Program-made: the position numbers and the translations under genes
The notes under the pieces: model-generated
The model's input: the letters and a program-made list of their open reading frames with translations, nothing else
Database searches by the model: none
What the model was told of the DNA's origin: nothing
Origin: Enterocloster asparagiformis
GTDB lineage: Bacteria > Bacillota > Clostridia > Lachnospirales > Lachnospiraceae
DNA: 64,000 nt
Assembly (NCBI GenBank): GCA_018380885.1
Contig: JAGZSY010000007.1
Span: 62,001-126,000 of the forward strand
Direction: 5' to 3'
Shown: positions 27,601 through 34,840 of the stretch, in pieces
Numbering within the stretch: the stretch's first letter is position 1
How the letters are laid out: each line of letters starts with the position of its first letter

Positions 27601-29339
27601 GCGAAGGAATCCTCAGCCCGGAGATTTTGCCCTCTGCCCACAAGCCCTCCGGCAAAGCTGTTCTGGGAGATCACGCCGCAGGCCTGATAGCGCTCGGACA
27701 GATTTTCCTCCCCGGTTCCGTCGATATACGCGCCGCACCTTTCAACCACGCCATCCTTTAGATAGCCGGCCAGCGCCCCCGCGTACGACTCCATCGCGCC
27801 TCCGCCGGAAAGCCCGGGCTCGATCACCGGGTTTACCAGGTTAATCCCGCTCAGCTTTACCCGGCGGTTTTCCCCCTCTGCGCCCTCCATATAGCCGAAC
27901 AATCCCGCATAGCCGTAACCCCGGCCGCCGTAATCCAGCACGGCATTGCGGGAGACGTGCAGATTGCGGATCACATGGCCGTTTCCCGCAACGGTCTTAA
28001 GCTGCGTCCGGTCATTGCTGATGGGGTAAAAATTCACCTTTTCCCCGCTTCCGCCTCTCGCAGTGCAGACCTGATCCCAGGACCCGCCGGCCCCGTTTTC
28101 CCCGTAAACAGCCTCCGCCCAGTCGATGTCCCGGATCAGGGCCGCCCTCACCGGGGAAAAATCGGAATATTCCTCGGTTTTCCATCCGGTCCCGGCCAGG
28201 CGCATCCCCAGGCCGGAGACTTCATAGGAAAGGTTCTGGAGATGCCGGCCGTTCTCAATCAACACCTCTTCCCCCCTGCCATCCCCGCCGCGGAGCCCGG
28301 CAAACAGGCTGTTGATCTCCACAGTCCTCACCTGGGGCAGATAGAGCTTATCGCTGCTGGCGCCGTATCCTGTGACCGATATGCGCAGGTCGTCCCCCGC
28401 CGCGATGCTGGAAAAATTGTCGGCAAAATGCAGACCCGGCCTGAGACTGTCCAGTATGATGGTATATTCGGACTTGCCGTTTCCCGCCGCCTCCACATCA
28501 AATCCCAGCTCTGCGCTCTGCACCCCGTCCGCCGGGGATTCCAGGGACAGGTTTCTGCCCTTCAGCCGGTAGGTGTAAATCTGTGAGTGTGCCGGGTCGG
28601 TCTTGGACTCAATATCGATCTGGTAGGCGGTCCTATCCCACAACGCCTGGTCCATGGATATGGTCACCTGCAATTCCTCGGCATTGCGCAGATTGACCGC
28701 AAATTCCAGGTTTTCCGTCCCCTCCACCAGCGCGGCGGCCTCGCCGCCGTAATATCCCACCGAGGGCGTCATCCGGTTCTTCCGGTTGTCCGCCCCCCGC
28801 AGGTCCAGGGAATCGTACTGGTTGAAATTCTCCGGGTAGGAAAACAGACTGTCCCTCTGGAACGCCCCGCCGCTTTCCTCCCAGTAAAACACGGCGTAGA
28901 CTCTGCCGGTCCCGCGGTTGTATTCAATGACATAGCTCCCGCCGTCCGCCTTCGTAAGTCCGGGCGCAAAGGCGGTGCCGTTCATCCATTGAAAGCCGCT
29001 GTCCCCCTGGCAGAGGGCGTAGGTGTCCGGCTTCTCCCCCTGGCCCTCCGTGTAGTCCGACGGAACAAGGGATTCGTCAAGCTTCCTGCCGTCCGCGCCC
29101 TCCGGCTCCGGAACCGGCAGCTTTCCGCAGAGTTTGAGGCCCGACATCTGGTTCTGTGCCACTATAAAAATTTCTTTCGCCCGGTCGTCCAGCTCGGTCT
29201 GGCGCAGGGAATTGCGCATATTGATGAGCGCGGGAAATGAAACCGCAGCCAGAATTGCGATAATTCCAACCACGATCAGCAGTTCCGCCAGCGTGTAACC
29301 GCCGGCTCCGTGTTTTTTGCCGTAACGCCGTCCGCTCAT
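21654..29339 (-). CDS. Giant prepilin with GLUG-repeat ectodomain (2561 residues)
   Basis: The first 45 residues form a standard type IV prepilin end: basic leader MSGRRYGKKHGAGG, then YTLAELLIVVGIIAILAAVS with Glu at mature position 5. About 2500 exported residues follow, in repeated modules. GLUG-type motifs (GGFxG or AGFxxxN, then a Cys- or Tyr-containing strand such as GCYSGG or RCYASG) occur near residues 590-660, 1000-1215 and 2110-2220, interleaved with Gly/Ser/Tyr-rich beta segments, suggesting a long beta-solenoid. Family knowledge ties GLUG repeats to surface adhesins and IgA-peptidase-like proteins. No sortase motif or C-terminal membrane helix is present, so the pilin helix is the only anchor. 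It sits between pilO and the minor pilins and shares their base composition. Most likely it is a pilus-borne adhesin, probably at the tip. Confidence 0.88.
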   Translation of the reverse strand: MSGRRYGKKHGAGGYTLAELLIVVGIIAILAAVSFPALINMRNSLRQTELDDRAKEIFIVAQNQMSGLKLCGKLPVPEPEGADGRKLDESLVPSDYTEGQGEKPDTYALCQGDSGFQWMNGTAFAPGLTKADGGSYVIEYNRGTGRVYAVFYWEESGGAFQRDSLFSYPENFNQYDSLDLRGADNRKNRMTPSVGYYGGEAAALVEGTENLEFAVNLRNAEELQVTISMDQALWDRTAYQIDIESKTDPAHSQIYTYRLKGRNLSLESPADGVQSAELGFDVEAAGNGKSEYTIILDSLRPGLHFADNFSSIAAGDDLRISVTGYGASSDKLYLPQVRTVEINSLFAGLRGGDGRGEEVLIENGRHLQNLSYEVSGLGMRLAGTGWKTEEYSDFSPVRAALIRDIDWAEAVYGENGAGGSWDQVCTARGGSGEKVNFYPISNDRTQLKTVAGNGHVIRNLHVSRNAVLDYGGRGYGYAGLFGYMEGAEGENRRVKLSGINLVNPVIEPGLSGGGAMESYAGALAGYLKDGVVERCGAYIDGTGEENLSERYQACGVISQNSFAGGLVGRGQNLRAEDSFASLKVSAGITAGGFVGSLTGRSAVSGCYSGGHTESGAYSQERPNVSGRSRAGGFAGAIEDSAAVNTSFSTCSVWGTACGPFVGAAVVPDNITLTYALGSTFAAAGGESNSIGCGPLDGLAESGAEKPSHTGTYPYDELYRKEQAAAYPYPSWQKSYRGDWAGGGMTTGLVYYEKYDTSLAGGAEFGFWSPDMDGDSTLRDDAPVLSDGYGYLGSREGGEVMISGEGDHLKRIQVKASDSGDSQQLYPLPWAVVHKQFGDFNGHNNHKNERFYDTIKLEIDGNPATFYYNPHFAKAIATNEAEAGKQPEKAVIRTVRHLYELGYEFNEGSKNNSAYWAAPWDYRQERDADYAAYDLSTYDSGELAQGIIGENASKSGGFVKSYDGEGHLISNLRMERGSGEAALFGTVGPGGTVKNLVIDNPVVKSSQGAAGLVLQNYGTVTEVLVVSPKIYSESGAAAGFVIDNEGQGTISNSYVLPRQPGNLPESDRYRHVYDENWNVTANNYANALITCRNEAAGFAANNAGTIEMCGAAGAVTTGVYDEAFKTVSPEYGNQAAGFVNANSGRIRNSYANCYTASRFAAGFVNASSNEISGCYALRRVITLGAGSASGFAGSASGIRNCYAAVSNGYSSGYRIVNGQIRYEDCVYTDAFGVFLYPFSAVSGEKCYVLSWSENYIKDGQTAIGAKAVTYRQLRDETGMDGLVKARADGSDTEAFSRLLGPVFPFPKAQGLIQYGDWPSYEYVGAEMAYFEVYKEGSSSYSVGFYNEAMELDTLRDDKQIFLDGYSLLFNEEYIDMDDINVQNLIQGSSSSNKKAYITWMDNNTGGDNNVASATNYLKSVYNLKDNSGKVFTDSRFKGNLWYYTNVGGSKAAFERDSVYGDKPVSLKLDGRDGRYYFRILPPAAVVTNAYVEEDSIYQELSVFVESNYRDEGGGQGVGTAVEKSRTFYYCPHFAKSDIGVGERPDETYGGDESGNEKELLVRTSRQLCTLGFENITGRPNGIDNYYGRTFRQELDIALGQDNAYAYYYSDGAPMTSGDGRPRQDYRWFNSAIGSQNIPFTGTYLGDGHKITGLGAWSEGPRDLPEFSSMSKFNVNTPLFGYLNGTVEDLVLANSNISGENSALCGSASGAHIRDVTAVNIKLRPGNLEKPAGILAGEATGTVFETCAIENSSVINDQASWLGCAVGKMYSGSIEGLGLSGEITVQGRRAVGGVIGQVLSSQEVSLSSIKMEGTADIRQMQANHSSGENRALYNAAGLLVGICEVNYPVTLEGIDLSGIPGSAGINGSGDGLLKVRNGSDCLSSVGGLLVGSLYRSGASNGNTLIVGTVSVRNGRLLTDEVSNAGENPVCYYGGIVGNVKDVGIRPASGASVWDFSTSRIVAVSGKMNRDSAVSGLAGRFSTAASLLLPDELYLPDIQVKAPDSAVTVGGVLGRAGGTVTVKPANGTRSVVHLGSVTAEGCQNAGGLTAVISDKTVFQNIAVAGGEIQTDKIAGAVAGTVNTKAALSHLSAEGTLVTGIRREDGGVTDSVSLGGFVGSLDGGTVEDCFAAVRVQGSGPAPAGGFAGTINSGTVRRCYASGEVSGCADTGGFFGVIAKTGTVQSCYASGDVSLGEGAAKNASIGGFGGSLGRTGNIAASVRECYCVGRVPEALPAGAAAGGFLGYVEGADTSFGQVDPMIMSLIHIMKQAEVHNRPAAQNGNTIWNMQSPPAMDSSTFGVLDGEGNSALVYNILGYPYYPDMMKVGIEGTNQKAQRSKLEDIYAKIIGGTGLVYDPRLQPDYGGDNGDSYYETVYEKSRDLGVMTLWRIENNYLYWINDGDIKEGTYTAFRVNLPKYEQAGSAQERRALIEVNQRMEVKYFNSSYSTSYYVLQTGSGVWNASNLGDCFFLREDGTAQGLKPYNAAYQGIDGLIEGWSVARFEEELRLEAHGQDAARLTQMQPNLENTGNTYAGYPFPMLSDTGAGLTGLYHIGGWPREYHPVCR

Positions 29340-29348
29340 AGATGCTTG

Positions 29349-29981
29349 CTACTCCCGTCCTGTATTTTCCGCTTCCGCGCTGCTCTCCTGCTTCTCGAAC
29401 ACAAGCCCGTTGGTGGTTTCCGCTCCCACCAAGGTCTCGTAAAAGGTCACGTTCACATTCACGTTGATCAGGTCCGCTGAGGACATGCCGTTTGCCTCCC
29501 CCCTGCTCTTGTTCACGGAAATGGACAGGTCCTTGATAATACACCGGTAAGGGCTGGAGCGCATCTGATCCAGGATGGAGCGCACCGTGCGGTAGGAATC
29601 GGCCTGGAAGGCAATGGAAATATCTCTCCTGACGATATTGCCCGAGGCCACCGCCTCGGAAAAGCTCAGATTATAGGTATCTGCCTGGTAAAGGGCGTCG
29701 TAGAGGTCTGTGATCTCGTTTTTGATATTGTTGTAGGGGAGCAGTTCCCCCTGCTGCTTCTCCGGAGCGCTCTCCAGCTCCCCCACCATTTTCTTTTTTC
29801 TGGCGGCCTTCAGCAGCTGGAGCTCCAGGTCCTCCTCCACCGGGACCTGAAGGCCCGCGCACCGCTCCACCTCCTGGTTTACCGGGCGGTACAGGGAAAA
29901 ATAGTAGAACAGGCCCAGCAGCAGCGCGCTGAGCAGCAGAAGCAGCCACGCTTCCCGGGCAGTAAATTTGCGGTTCATCAT
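29349..29981 (-). CDS. pilO: PilO-like pilus assembly protein
   Basis: 210-residue inner-membrane protein: short cytoplasmic tail, one helix (LLLLLSALLLGLFYYFSLY, about 12-32), a coiled coil (about 34-75) and a ferredoxin-like alpha/beta domain. This is the architecture of PilO, which with PilN links the cytoplasmic PilM to the assembly platform. Translation starts at ATGATG, overlapping the TGA of the pilN-like gene, and the giant prepilin follows nine bases after its stop. Sequence similarity in this family is weak, so the call rests on topology and gene order. Confidence 0.82.
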   Translation of the reverse strand: MMNRKFTAREAWLLLLLSALLLGLFYYFSLYRPVNQEVERCAGLQVPVEEDLELQLLKAARKKKMVGELESAPEKQQGELLPYNNIKNEITDLYDALYQADTYNLSFSEAVASGNIVRRDISIAFQADSYRTVRSILDQMRSSPYRCIIKDLSISVNKSRGEANGMSSADLINVNVNVTFYETLVGAETTNGLVFEKQESSAEAENTGRE

Positions 29982-30559
29982 TTTTCCTGCCCTCCTGTCA
30001 GCGTGATGGTCACATTGGCCGTCACGTTCTGCCTGGCCTGGCCCTCCTCATTGTCCTCGGTTGCGGCCGTAGCCACCGATATGTACTGCACCTGGGGATT
30101 GCTTTCCAAGTCCGCCACAATCCCGGATATGGTGTTCAGCGGCACATCCGTGATCGAGATGCGGCAGATATTACCCTGCACGGAGATGCTGGATAAATCC
30201 GCCTGGTTCATCACGCATTTTTCCAACAGGGCCAGTACGTCCATGCGGTCCTGGAGCACCGCCTCGTCCTCGCTCAGATAATCGTTGAAATACTGGCTGT
30301 ACTGCTCCCGTATCTCCTCGTAGTCGCGGTTGTATTCCAGCAGGCCCCTTAAATCCGCCTGGGCCTGCTCCAGCGACGCCTGGGCGGCCGTCATTTTCTG
30401 GAGCTGGCTTTGAACGCCGAAGCGGACGAACAGCGCCAGCAGGACCAAAAACAGGAGGAAGGCGGGAATTGCCCTGGAGGGACTGTTGATGGACCGTTCC
30501 CTGAACACCAGATTGACCGTCTGTTTTGAGGGATATTCATTTTTTCGAACAGTTAACAT
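29978..30559 (-). CDS. pilN: PilN-like pilus assembly protein
   Basis: 193 residues. The cytoplasmic N-terminus contains VNLVFRERSINSPSR, resembling the PilN INLLP-type peptide that docks into PilM. One helix (about 30-50) and a coiled coil (about 52-95) precede a small alpha/beta domain ending in a strand-rich segment (NVTANVTITLTGGQE). The ATG at 30559 has AAGGAG upstream. It lies between pilM and pilO, as in most type IV pilus operons, and should form the periplasm-equivalent ring with PilO. Confidence 0.83.
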   Translation of the reverse strand: MLTVRKNEYPSKQTVNLVFRERSINSPSRAIPAFLLFLVLLALFVRFGVQSQLQKMTAAQASLEQAQADLRGLLEYNRDYEEIREQYSQYFNDYLSEDEAVLQDRMDVLALLEKCVMNQADLSSISVQGNICRISITDVPLNTISGIVADLESNPQVQYISVATAATEDNEEGQARQNVTANVTITLTGGQEK

Positions 30560-30580
30560 ACTCGTCTGCTCCTTCCCGCC

Positions 30581-31582
30581 CTACCGGTAGGTGATTCCGG
30601 CTGCCGCCGGGCTGACAAATGCTTCCGGGGGCAGCTCGCCCGCGGTTCTAAACAACTCCGACACAGGCCTTGGGACCAGCGGAATACTTCGAATCACTGT
30701 GTCCACCAGCGGGCCGATCAGCGATCCGCCCCCGCAAAAGTACACGGTGTCCAGTCTGCTGGAGGGATTGTTAAAGCCATAGAAATTGATCGCACGCATG
30801 AGTTCCACCGCGATGGTGTCGTAAATTTCCTGGCAGCACGGCAACGCCCACACGTTTTCATAGTTCTCCGCCATGTAGGCGTGGGCAATGTGCTCATCCA
30901 GGTTCCGCTCGTGGGCGATGGCCCGGTCCAGCTGGGCGCAGCCGTGATCGATTTCCCTGGTGACCTCAAACCGGCAGCCGGAAAAGATGTGCAGCTTCGT
31001 CGTGTAATATCCCAGGTCCACGAAACAGTATTCCCTGGCTTCCCCGGGCTGCCCGGCCGTCTCATAATCTCGGATGATATTGGAGTAGGCGAATATCTCC
31101 GGCGCCGCTATGGTCAGCTTAAAGCCCGCGTGCTTCAGCATCATGGTATACTCCTGAAGCTTCTCCCTGGGGGCCGCCGCGGCCATCAGATCCATGGAAA
31201 ACGGCTTTCCGTCGTCGTTGTAGTGCATCTCCAGAAGGCAGTAGTCAAACACATACTTTTTCCGGCTCTCATTGATAAAATCGTGGAATTCATAGGGAAG
31301 ATTGATTTTCAAGTGCTCCACGGTCATGGCCGGCATGGTGAGCCGCTTGGAGAAGGCCACGCTGTTGGGGAGGACCAGCGCGCATTTCTTGTCCGCAAAG
31401 CGGTATTTTTTAGCCATCTCCTTCAAAAACTCACTCATCGCCTCCATGGAAACGATGGTTCCCCGGTTCACATAGTTGTCCGGCAGCGGCTCTACGGCAA
31501 CCCGGAGAACCCGGTTATCCTCGCATTGCGTCATCTTCACCTGCATGGAACCGATCTCGATTCCGGTCAAACTGTCCGCCAT
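30581..31582 (-). CDS. pilM: PilM-type actin-fold pilus assembly protein
   Basis: 333-residue cytoplasmic ATP-binding protein of the FtsA/actin fold. It begins MADSLTGIEIGSMQVKMTQC (phosphate-1 loop), and later shows CFVDLGYYTTKLHIFSG (phosphate-2 type) and TVYFCGGGSLIGPLV (adenosine motif). PilM binds the PilN tail and connects the motor ATPases to the membrane platform. The ATG at 31582 is used because AAAGGAG stands eight bases upstream; a longer frame to 31696 would overlap pilD and lacks a ribosome site. The order pilD-pilM-pilN-pilO is conserved in Gram-positive pilus operons. Confidence 0.9.
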   Translation of the reverse strand: MADSLTGIEIGSMQVKMTQCEDNRVLRVAVEPLPDNYVNRGTIVSMEAMSEFLKEMAKKYRFADKKCALVLPNSVAFSKRLTMPAMTVEHLKINLPYEFHDFINESRKKYVFDYCLLEMHYNDDGKPFSMDLMAAAAPREKLQEYTMMLKHAGFKLTIAAPEIFAYSNIIRDYETAGQPGEAREYCFVDLGYYTTKLHIFSGCRFEVTREIDHGCAQLDRAIAHERNLDEHIAHAYMAENYENVWALPCCQEIYDTIAVELMRAINFYGFNNPSSRLDTVYFCGGGSLIGPLVDTVIRSIPLVPRPVSELFRTAGELPPEAFVSPAAAGITYR

Positions 31583-31629
31583 GTTCTGTCTCCTTTCAGG
31601 TTTCCCGCTTTCTCGCGGTACCCGGCTTA

Positions 31630-32439
31630 TTATAATAGGCCGAAAAGCCCTAAATACCATTTGATCACTGCGTCGCCGGCCAGCAGGCACAGCCACGTTC
31701 CCGCGGCAATGGCCGGGCCGAAGGGGATTGCCGCCGGGTCGTCGCGCTTTTTCCTGGAGTCCGCCAGAACAAACGCCAGGCCCAGCGCCAGGATGCAGCT
31801 CACAATCAAATTGAGCAGATTCACCGCCAGGCCCAGGTAAAGCCCGGTAACAAAGAACAGCTTAACATCTCCGCCGCCCAGGCTTTCCCTGCCCAGCAGC
31901 CTGTCGAATATCAGGGAAACGGCCAGCATCCCGCCGGCGATGGCTCCTCCTCCCAACAGCCCGGAACCGAAGTACGCCGCCAGGGACTTTTCGCTGATCA
32001 GCGCTCCCGCGCACCACCAGAGAATGGCCGAGACGTGGAACCGGTCCGGTATCTCATAGGACTCCAGGTCCGTCAGTGCGACCCCCAGCAGGATCAGGGA
32101 AAACACCAGGTAAAAAGGCATTTTCAGCGTCAGGCCGTAGCGAAACAGGATACAGACCGCCCCGGCCCCGGCCAGAAGCTCCACGGCCGCATAGCGGAAT
32201 GGAATCCGCTCCCCGCAGTAACGGCATCTGCCCTTCAGCGCAAACCAGCTGACCACCGGCACCAGATCCGGCGCCCCCAGCACATGGCCGCAGGACGGAC
32301 AGCAGCTCCGCCCCTTCGTCACCTGCCGGCCGCGGACCAACCGCCAGGCCAGGCAGTTTACAAAGCTTCCTCCTGCCGCGCCCGTTATCGCGGCCAGGAC
32401 TGTAAAATAGAGGGTGATCCCCCAGTCATTTGCCAGCAT
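31630..32439 (-). CDS. pilD: Prepilin peptidase / N-methyltransferase PilD
   Basis: 269-residue polytopic membrane aspartyl protease that removes prepilin leaders and usually methylates the new N-terminus. The N-terminal domain keeps four zinc-type cysteines (CCPSCGH and CRYCGERIPFRY), typical of bifunctional enzymes. Catalytic aspartates are in LTDLESYEIPDRF and in the GGGDVKLFF (GxGD-like) motif near residue 192. About seven or eight helices are predicted. It overlaps the end of the prepilin gene upstream and has AGGGGGACAGA before the ATG. It must process all six prepilins encoded here. Confidence 0.95.
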   Translation of the reverse strand: MLANDWGITLYFTVLAAITGAAGGSFVNCLAWRLVRGRQVTKGRSCCPSCGHVLGAPDLVPVVSWFALKGRCRYCGERIPFRYAAVELLAGAGAVCILFRYGLTLKMPFYLVFSLILLGVALTDLESYEIPDRFHVSAILWWCAGALISEKSLAAYFGSGLLGGGAIAGGMLAVSLIFDRLLGRESLGGGDVKLFFVTGLYLGLAVNLLNLIVSCILALGLAFVLADSRKKRDDPAAIPFGPAIAAGTWLCLLAGDAVIKWYLGLFGLL

Positions 32440-32878
32440 TCTGTCCCCCTTTGACCCAGGAGAGAACGTAATTTGTCCCGTCGAACTGAATCTGAATCAC
32501 CATGGTGCCGGCCTTGCCCTCAAAGGTCCGGCCATCGATCTCCATGGTATGGTATTCGTTGTAGCCCCTGGGCCGCTCTCCCCTGACGGTGTTGGTGTCG
32601 TGGTCAAAATAGCCGGTCTGAACGCTGTTTTTGGTGTGAGGGCAGCCGCTGCCCCCGTCACAGCCCTGTACGATACAGCCGCCGATGGAGTTCAGGTTTG
32701 CCACCCGCCGGGCCGTCTCGGCCATCAGCTGGTCGTTGCCCGTTTTCAGGGACTTGGAGTAGCTTAAAAGGCCCGCGGCCAGAAGCGCGAACGCCGCTGC
32801 CGCAAAGCAGCAGAGGCAGATTGTCTCGATCAGGGAGAGGGCGCGCCTTGATTTCATTTTACCATATATTTGTCGCAA
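32426..32878 (-). CDS. Prepilin-like protein with Ala cleavage site
   Basis: About 150 residues. A basic stretch KMKSRRA precedes LSLIETICLCCFAAAAFALL, a pilin helix with Glu at mature position 5. The residue before the predicted cut is Ala rather than Gly, which some prepilin peptidases accept. The head has four cysteines that could form disulfides (IGGCIVQGCDGGSGCPHTK). The start is uncertain: TTG at 32878 has AGGTG six bases upstream, whereas the in-frame ATG at 32857 has no ribosome site. Longer frames run through the three stem-loops and are rejected. The gene lies between pilA and pilD and overlaps pilD by 14 bases. Confidence 0.75.
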   Translation of the reverse strand: MRQIYGKMKSRRALSLIETICLCCFAAAAFALLAAGLLSYSKSLKTGNDQLMAETARRVANLNSIGGCIVQGCDGGSGCPHTKNSVQTGYFDHDTNTVRGERPRGYNEYHTMEIDGRTFEGKAGTMVIQIQFDGTNYVLSWVKGGQNAGK

Positions 32879-32937
32879 GAGATTCACCTGTGTAAGATTA
32901 TTTTGGATATCTGCAAAATGACTCCGTCCAGTGCAAA

Positions 32938-33045
32938 CAGCACCGTTGGAAAATGGCGGTGCTGTTTGGGGGAGACACTTTGGAGATGGCCAAAGTGTCG
33001 GAATGTTTGTGGAAAGGGGGAGAAGCCGCAACCCTTCGGCTTCTC
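32938..33045 (-). repeat. Three consecutive stem-loops after pilA
   Basis: In transcription order: GAGAAGCCG-8-CGGCTTCTC (33020-33045), ACACTTTGG-6-CCAAAGTGT (32975-32998) and CAGCACCG-11-CGGTGCTG (32938-32964). Each stem has eight or nine perfect pairs; the first two are followed by runs of C rather than U. They fill the 191-base gap between pilA and the next prepilin, which otherwise holds nothing. They probably stabilise pilA mRNA or limit read-through. Confidence 0.85.
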
Positions 33046-33069
33046 GTAAATAAAAATATATTGATTTAT

Positions 33070-33498
33070 TTACTTAACCCATTCCATCGTTATCTCAACG
33101 TCTTTATCGATTTCAGTTGGTGGTGTTATTACAACTTGTATTACTTTACCTGCGCAATCTTTATTATCATATCCTTCATACGTTACCCCACCATTAGTTT
33201 CAGTTCCTTGTCCGTAACCTTTGGAAGGCTGTACTTTTGACAATATACCCTTTTCAGCATCATAAAAATACTTATCTGTAGCCTTTATTTCACCTTTATC
33301 ATCCCCTAAATACATTGCCGCAGCCGCAGCCTTCGCAGCCCTCATATTCGCCACATCCGTAGCCTCCCTGGCCTTCTCCAGCTTGCTGCTGAAAATCGGC
33401 ACGGACACAGCCACCAGCACTGCGATGATTGCCACGACAATCAGCAGCTCGGCCAATGTAAAGCCCTTTTTGTTTAATTTCTTACTCATCCTGTTCAT
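33070..33498 (-). CDS. pilA: Major type IV pilin PilA (prepilin)
   Basis: 142-residue prepilin with class III leader MNRMSKKLNKKG and mature start FTLAELLIVVAIIAVLVAVS, with Glu5. The helix continues through SSKLEKAREATDVANMRAAK. The head includes YYD-type YFYDAEKGILSKVQ, GYGQGTETNGG and ends VEITMEWVK. The ATG at 33498 has AGGAGG eight bases upstream. Position right after pilC and the strong ribosome site suggest the main fibre subunit. The DNA for the helix (33310-33498) is GC-rich like the neighbours, but the part encoding the exposed head (33070-33310) is plainly AT-rich, hinting that this half was replaced by recombination. Confidence 0.92.
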   Translation of the reverse strand: MNRMSKKLNKKGFTLAELLIVVAIIAVLVAVSVPIFSSKLEKAREATDVANMRAAKAAAAAMYLGDDKGEIKATDKYFYDAEKGILSKVQPSKGYGQGTETNGGVTYEGYDNKDCAGKVIQVVITPPTEIDKDVEITMEWVK

Positions 33499-33600
33499 GT
33501 TGATAATCCTCCTGATTTTATAGTTTCTGAAAATGTACGTTTTGATCTTTAATCCGACAAGCTCGGAGCCACGGGTTGTGATGGTCCGATATGCAAATTC

Positions 33601-34812
33601 CTACATCATATCATAGATATTAAAAATCGGCAGATAGATGGAGATCACGATAAATCCGGCGATGCCTGCGATCAGCACCAGGATCGTCGGTTCCAGCTTG
33701 GAGAGCGCCTTCTGGGTGGCGTGCTCCGCCTCATTGTCAAAATACCGCCCGATGGTCTTGAGCGTTTCCTCCAGCTCCCCCGTCTCCTCGCCGATCACGC
33801 ACATGTCGTTGAGGGTCTGGGGATAACAGCCGCATTCCTTCATACAGGTTCCCAGATGGCGGCCTTCCTCTAACCCGGTGACCATCTTGCTGGTCTCCAG
33901 GGAAAGCATATAATTGTCCAGGGTCTTGGCCGTCACCGCCAGCGCCCTGGCCACGGGAAGCCCCGCGCCCAGCAGGGTGGACATGGTGTTGGCAAACTGG
34001 CTGGAGGCGTTGAGCATACTGATTTTGCCCAATATGGGCACCTTCAGCTTTAACCTACTCCATTTCACCCGGCCCTCCTCCGTCCTCACCACAGCCGCGG
34101 ACAGCGCTGCCAGCAGAATCATGCCCAGCAGAATCCAGATAATATTCCTCTGGAAAAACGCCGATGTGGAAATCAGCGCCTTTGTGGACGGCGGCATATC
34201 CCCTCCCAGCTCATCAAAAATGCCGCTCACCGTGGGAATTACCTTCACCATCACCACGATCATCACCACAATGGCGATGATTATGACGAACACCGGGTAA
34301 GTCAGAGCGGCAGATACCTTCTGTTTTGTCTTATAACGTCTCTCATAGAAACCGCTCAGGCTGTCAAAGGAATTTTCCAGAGTTCCCGACTGCTCTCCCG
34401 CGCGGATAGTTTCAATAAATGTCAGGGGCAGCAGCCCCTTGCCGGCGGTCTCAAAGCTGTCCGCCAGACCGTACCCGGCCGCCACATCCCGGGTCACATT
34501 GCCAAGGATCCGTTTCAGGCGTTTGTCCTCGGCCTGCCCCGCGATCAGCTCCACGCATTTGGCGATGGGCATACCCGCCGCCAGAATCACGGAGAACTGG
34601 GAGCACACCATGGAGAGCGCCTTTAAGTCGATTTTTTTAACATTGATTTCCTTTGTCAGCAGGCCGGAGCGCTCCCTCACCGGCGTAATCCTGGTCACAA
34701 GGCTGCAGGTTTCCTTGATCTGGGCCACGGCCGCATACTCGTCGTACGCCTCCACAATGCCGCTTACCGGCAGCCCATCCCGGGAAATAGCCTTGTATTT
34801 GTACGTGACCAT
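33601..34812 (-). CDS. pilC: Type IV pilus platform protein PilC (GspF family)
   Basis: 403-residue inner-membrane platform protein that converts motor ATPase movement into subunit insertion. It has the duplicated GspF domain: N-terminal cytoplasmic bundle beginning YKYKAISRDGLPVSGIVEA, then two copies of a roughly 120-residue helical unit (about 70-190 and 270-395), each followed by membrane helices (YPVFVIIIAIVVMIVVMVKV and LVLIAGIAGFIVISIYLP). The motif GLPVARALAV matches the family's second repeat. The ATG at 34812 is preceded by GGGGGATAGGAC. It sits between pilT and pilA. Confidence 0.95.
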   Translation of the reverse strand: MVTYKYKAISRDGLPVSGIVEAYDEYAAVAQIKETCSLVTRITPVRERSGLLTKEINVKKIDLKALSMVCSQFSVILAAGMPIAKCVELIAGQAEDKRLKRILGNVTRDVAAGYGLADSFETAGKGLLPLTFIETIRAGEQSGTLENSFDSLSGFYERRYKTKQKVSAALTYPVFVIIIAIVVMIVVMVKVIPTVSGIFDELGGDMPPSTKALISTSAFFQRNIIWILLGMILLAALSAAVVRTEEGRVKWSRLKLKVPILGKISMLNASSQFANTMSTLLGAGLPVARALAVTAKTLDNYMLSLETSKMVTGLEEGRHLGTCMKECGCYPQTLNDMCVIGEETGELEETLKTIGRYFDNEAEHATQKALSKLEPTILVLIAGIAGFIVISIYLPIFNIYDMM

Positions 34813-34840
34813 GTCCTATCCCCCCATCCTCCGGCTGCCG

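Noticed and set aside
21654..29339. Reading the repeats of the giant gene as an RTX or autotransporter protein.
   Set aside because: There is no GGxGxDxxx array, no C-terminal translocator and no Sec signal other than the prepilin leader; the repeats fit GLUG motifs.
32938..33045. A CRISPR-like or transposon-end origin for the three hairpins after pilA.
   Set aside because: The three stems have different sequences and spacings, there are no spacers of constant length, no target duplication and no transposase.
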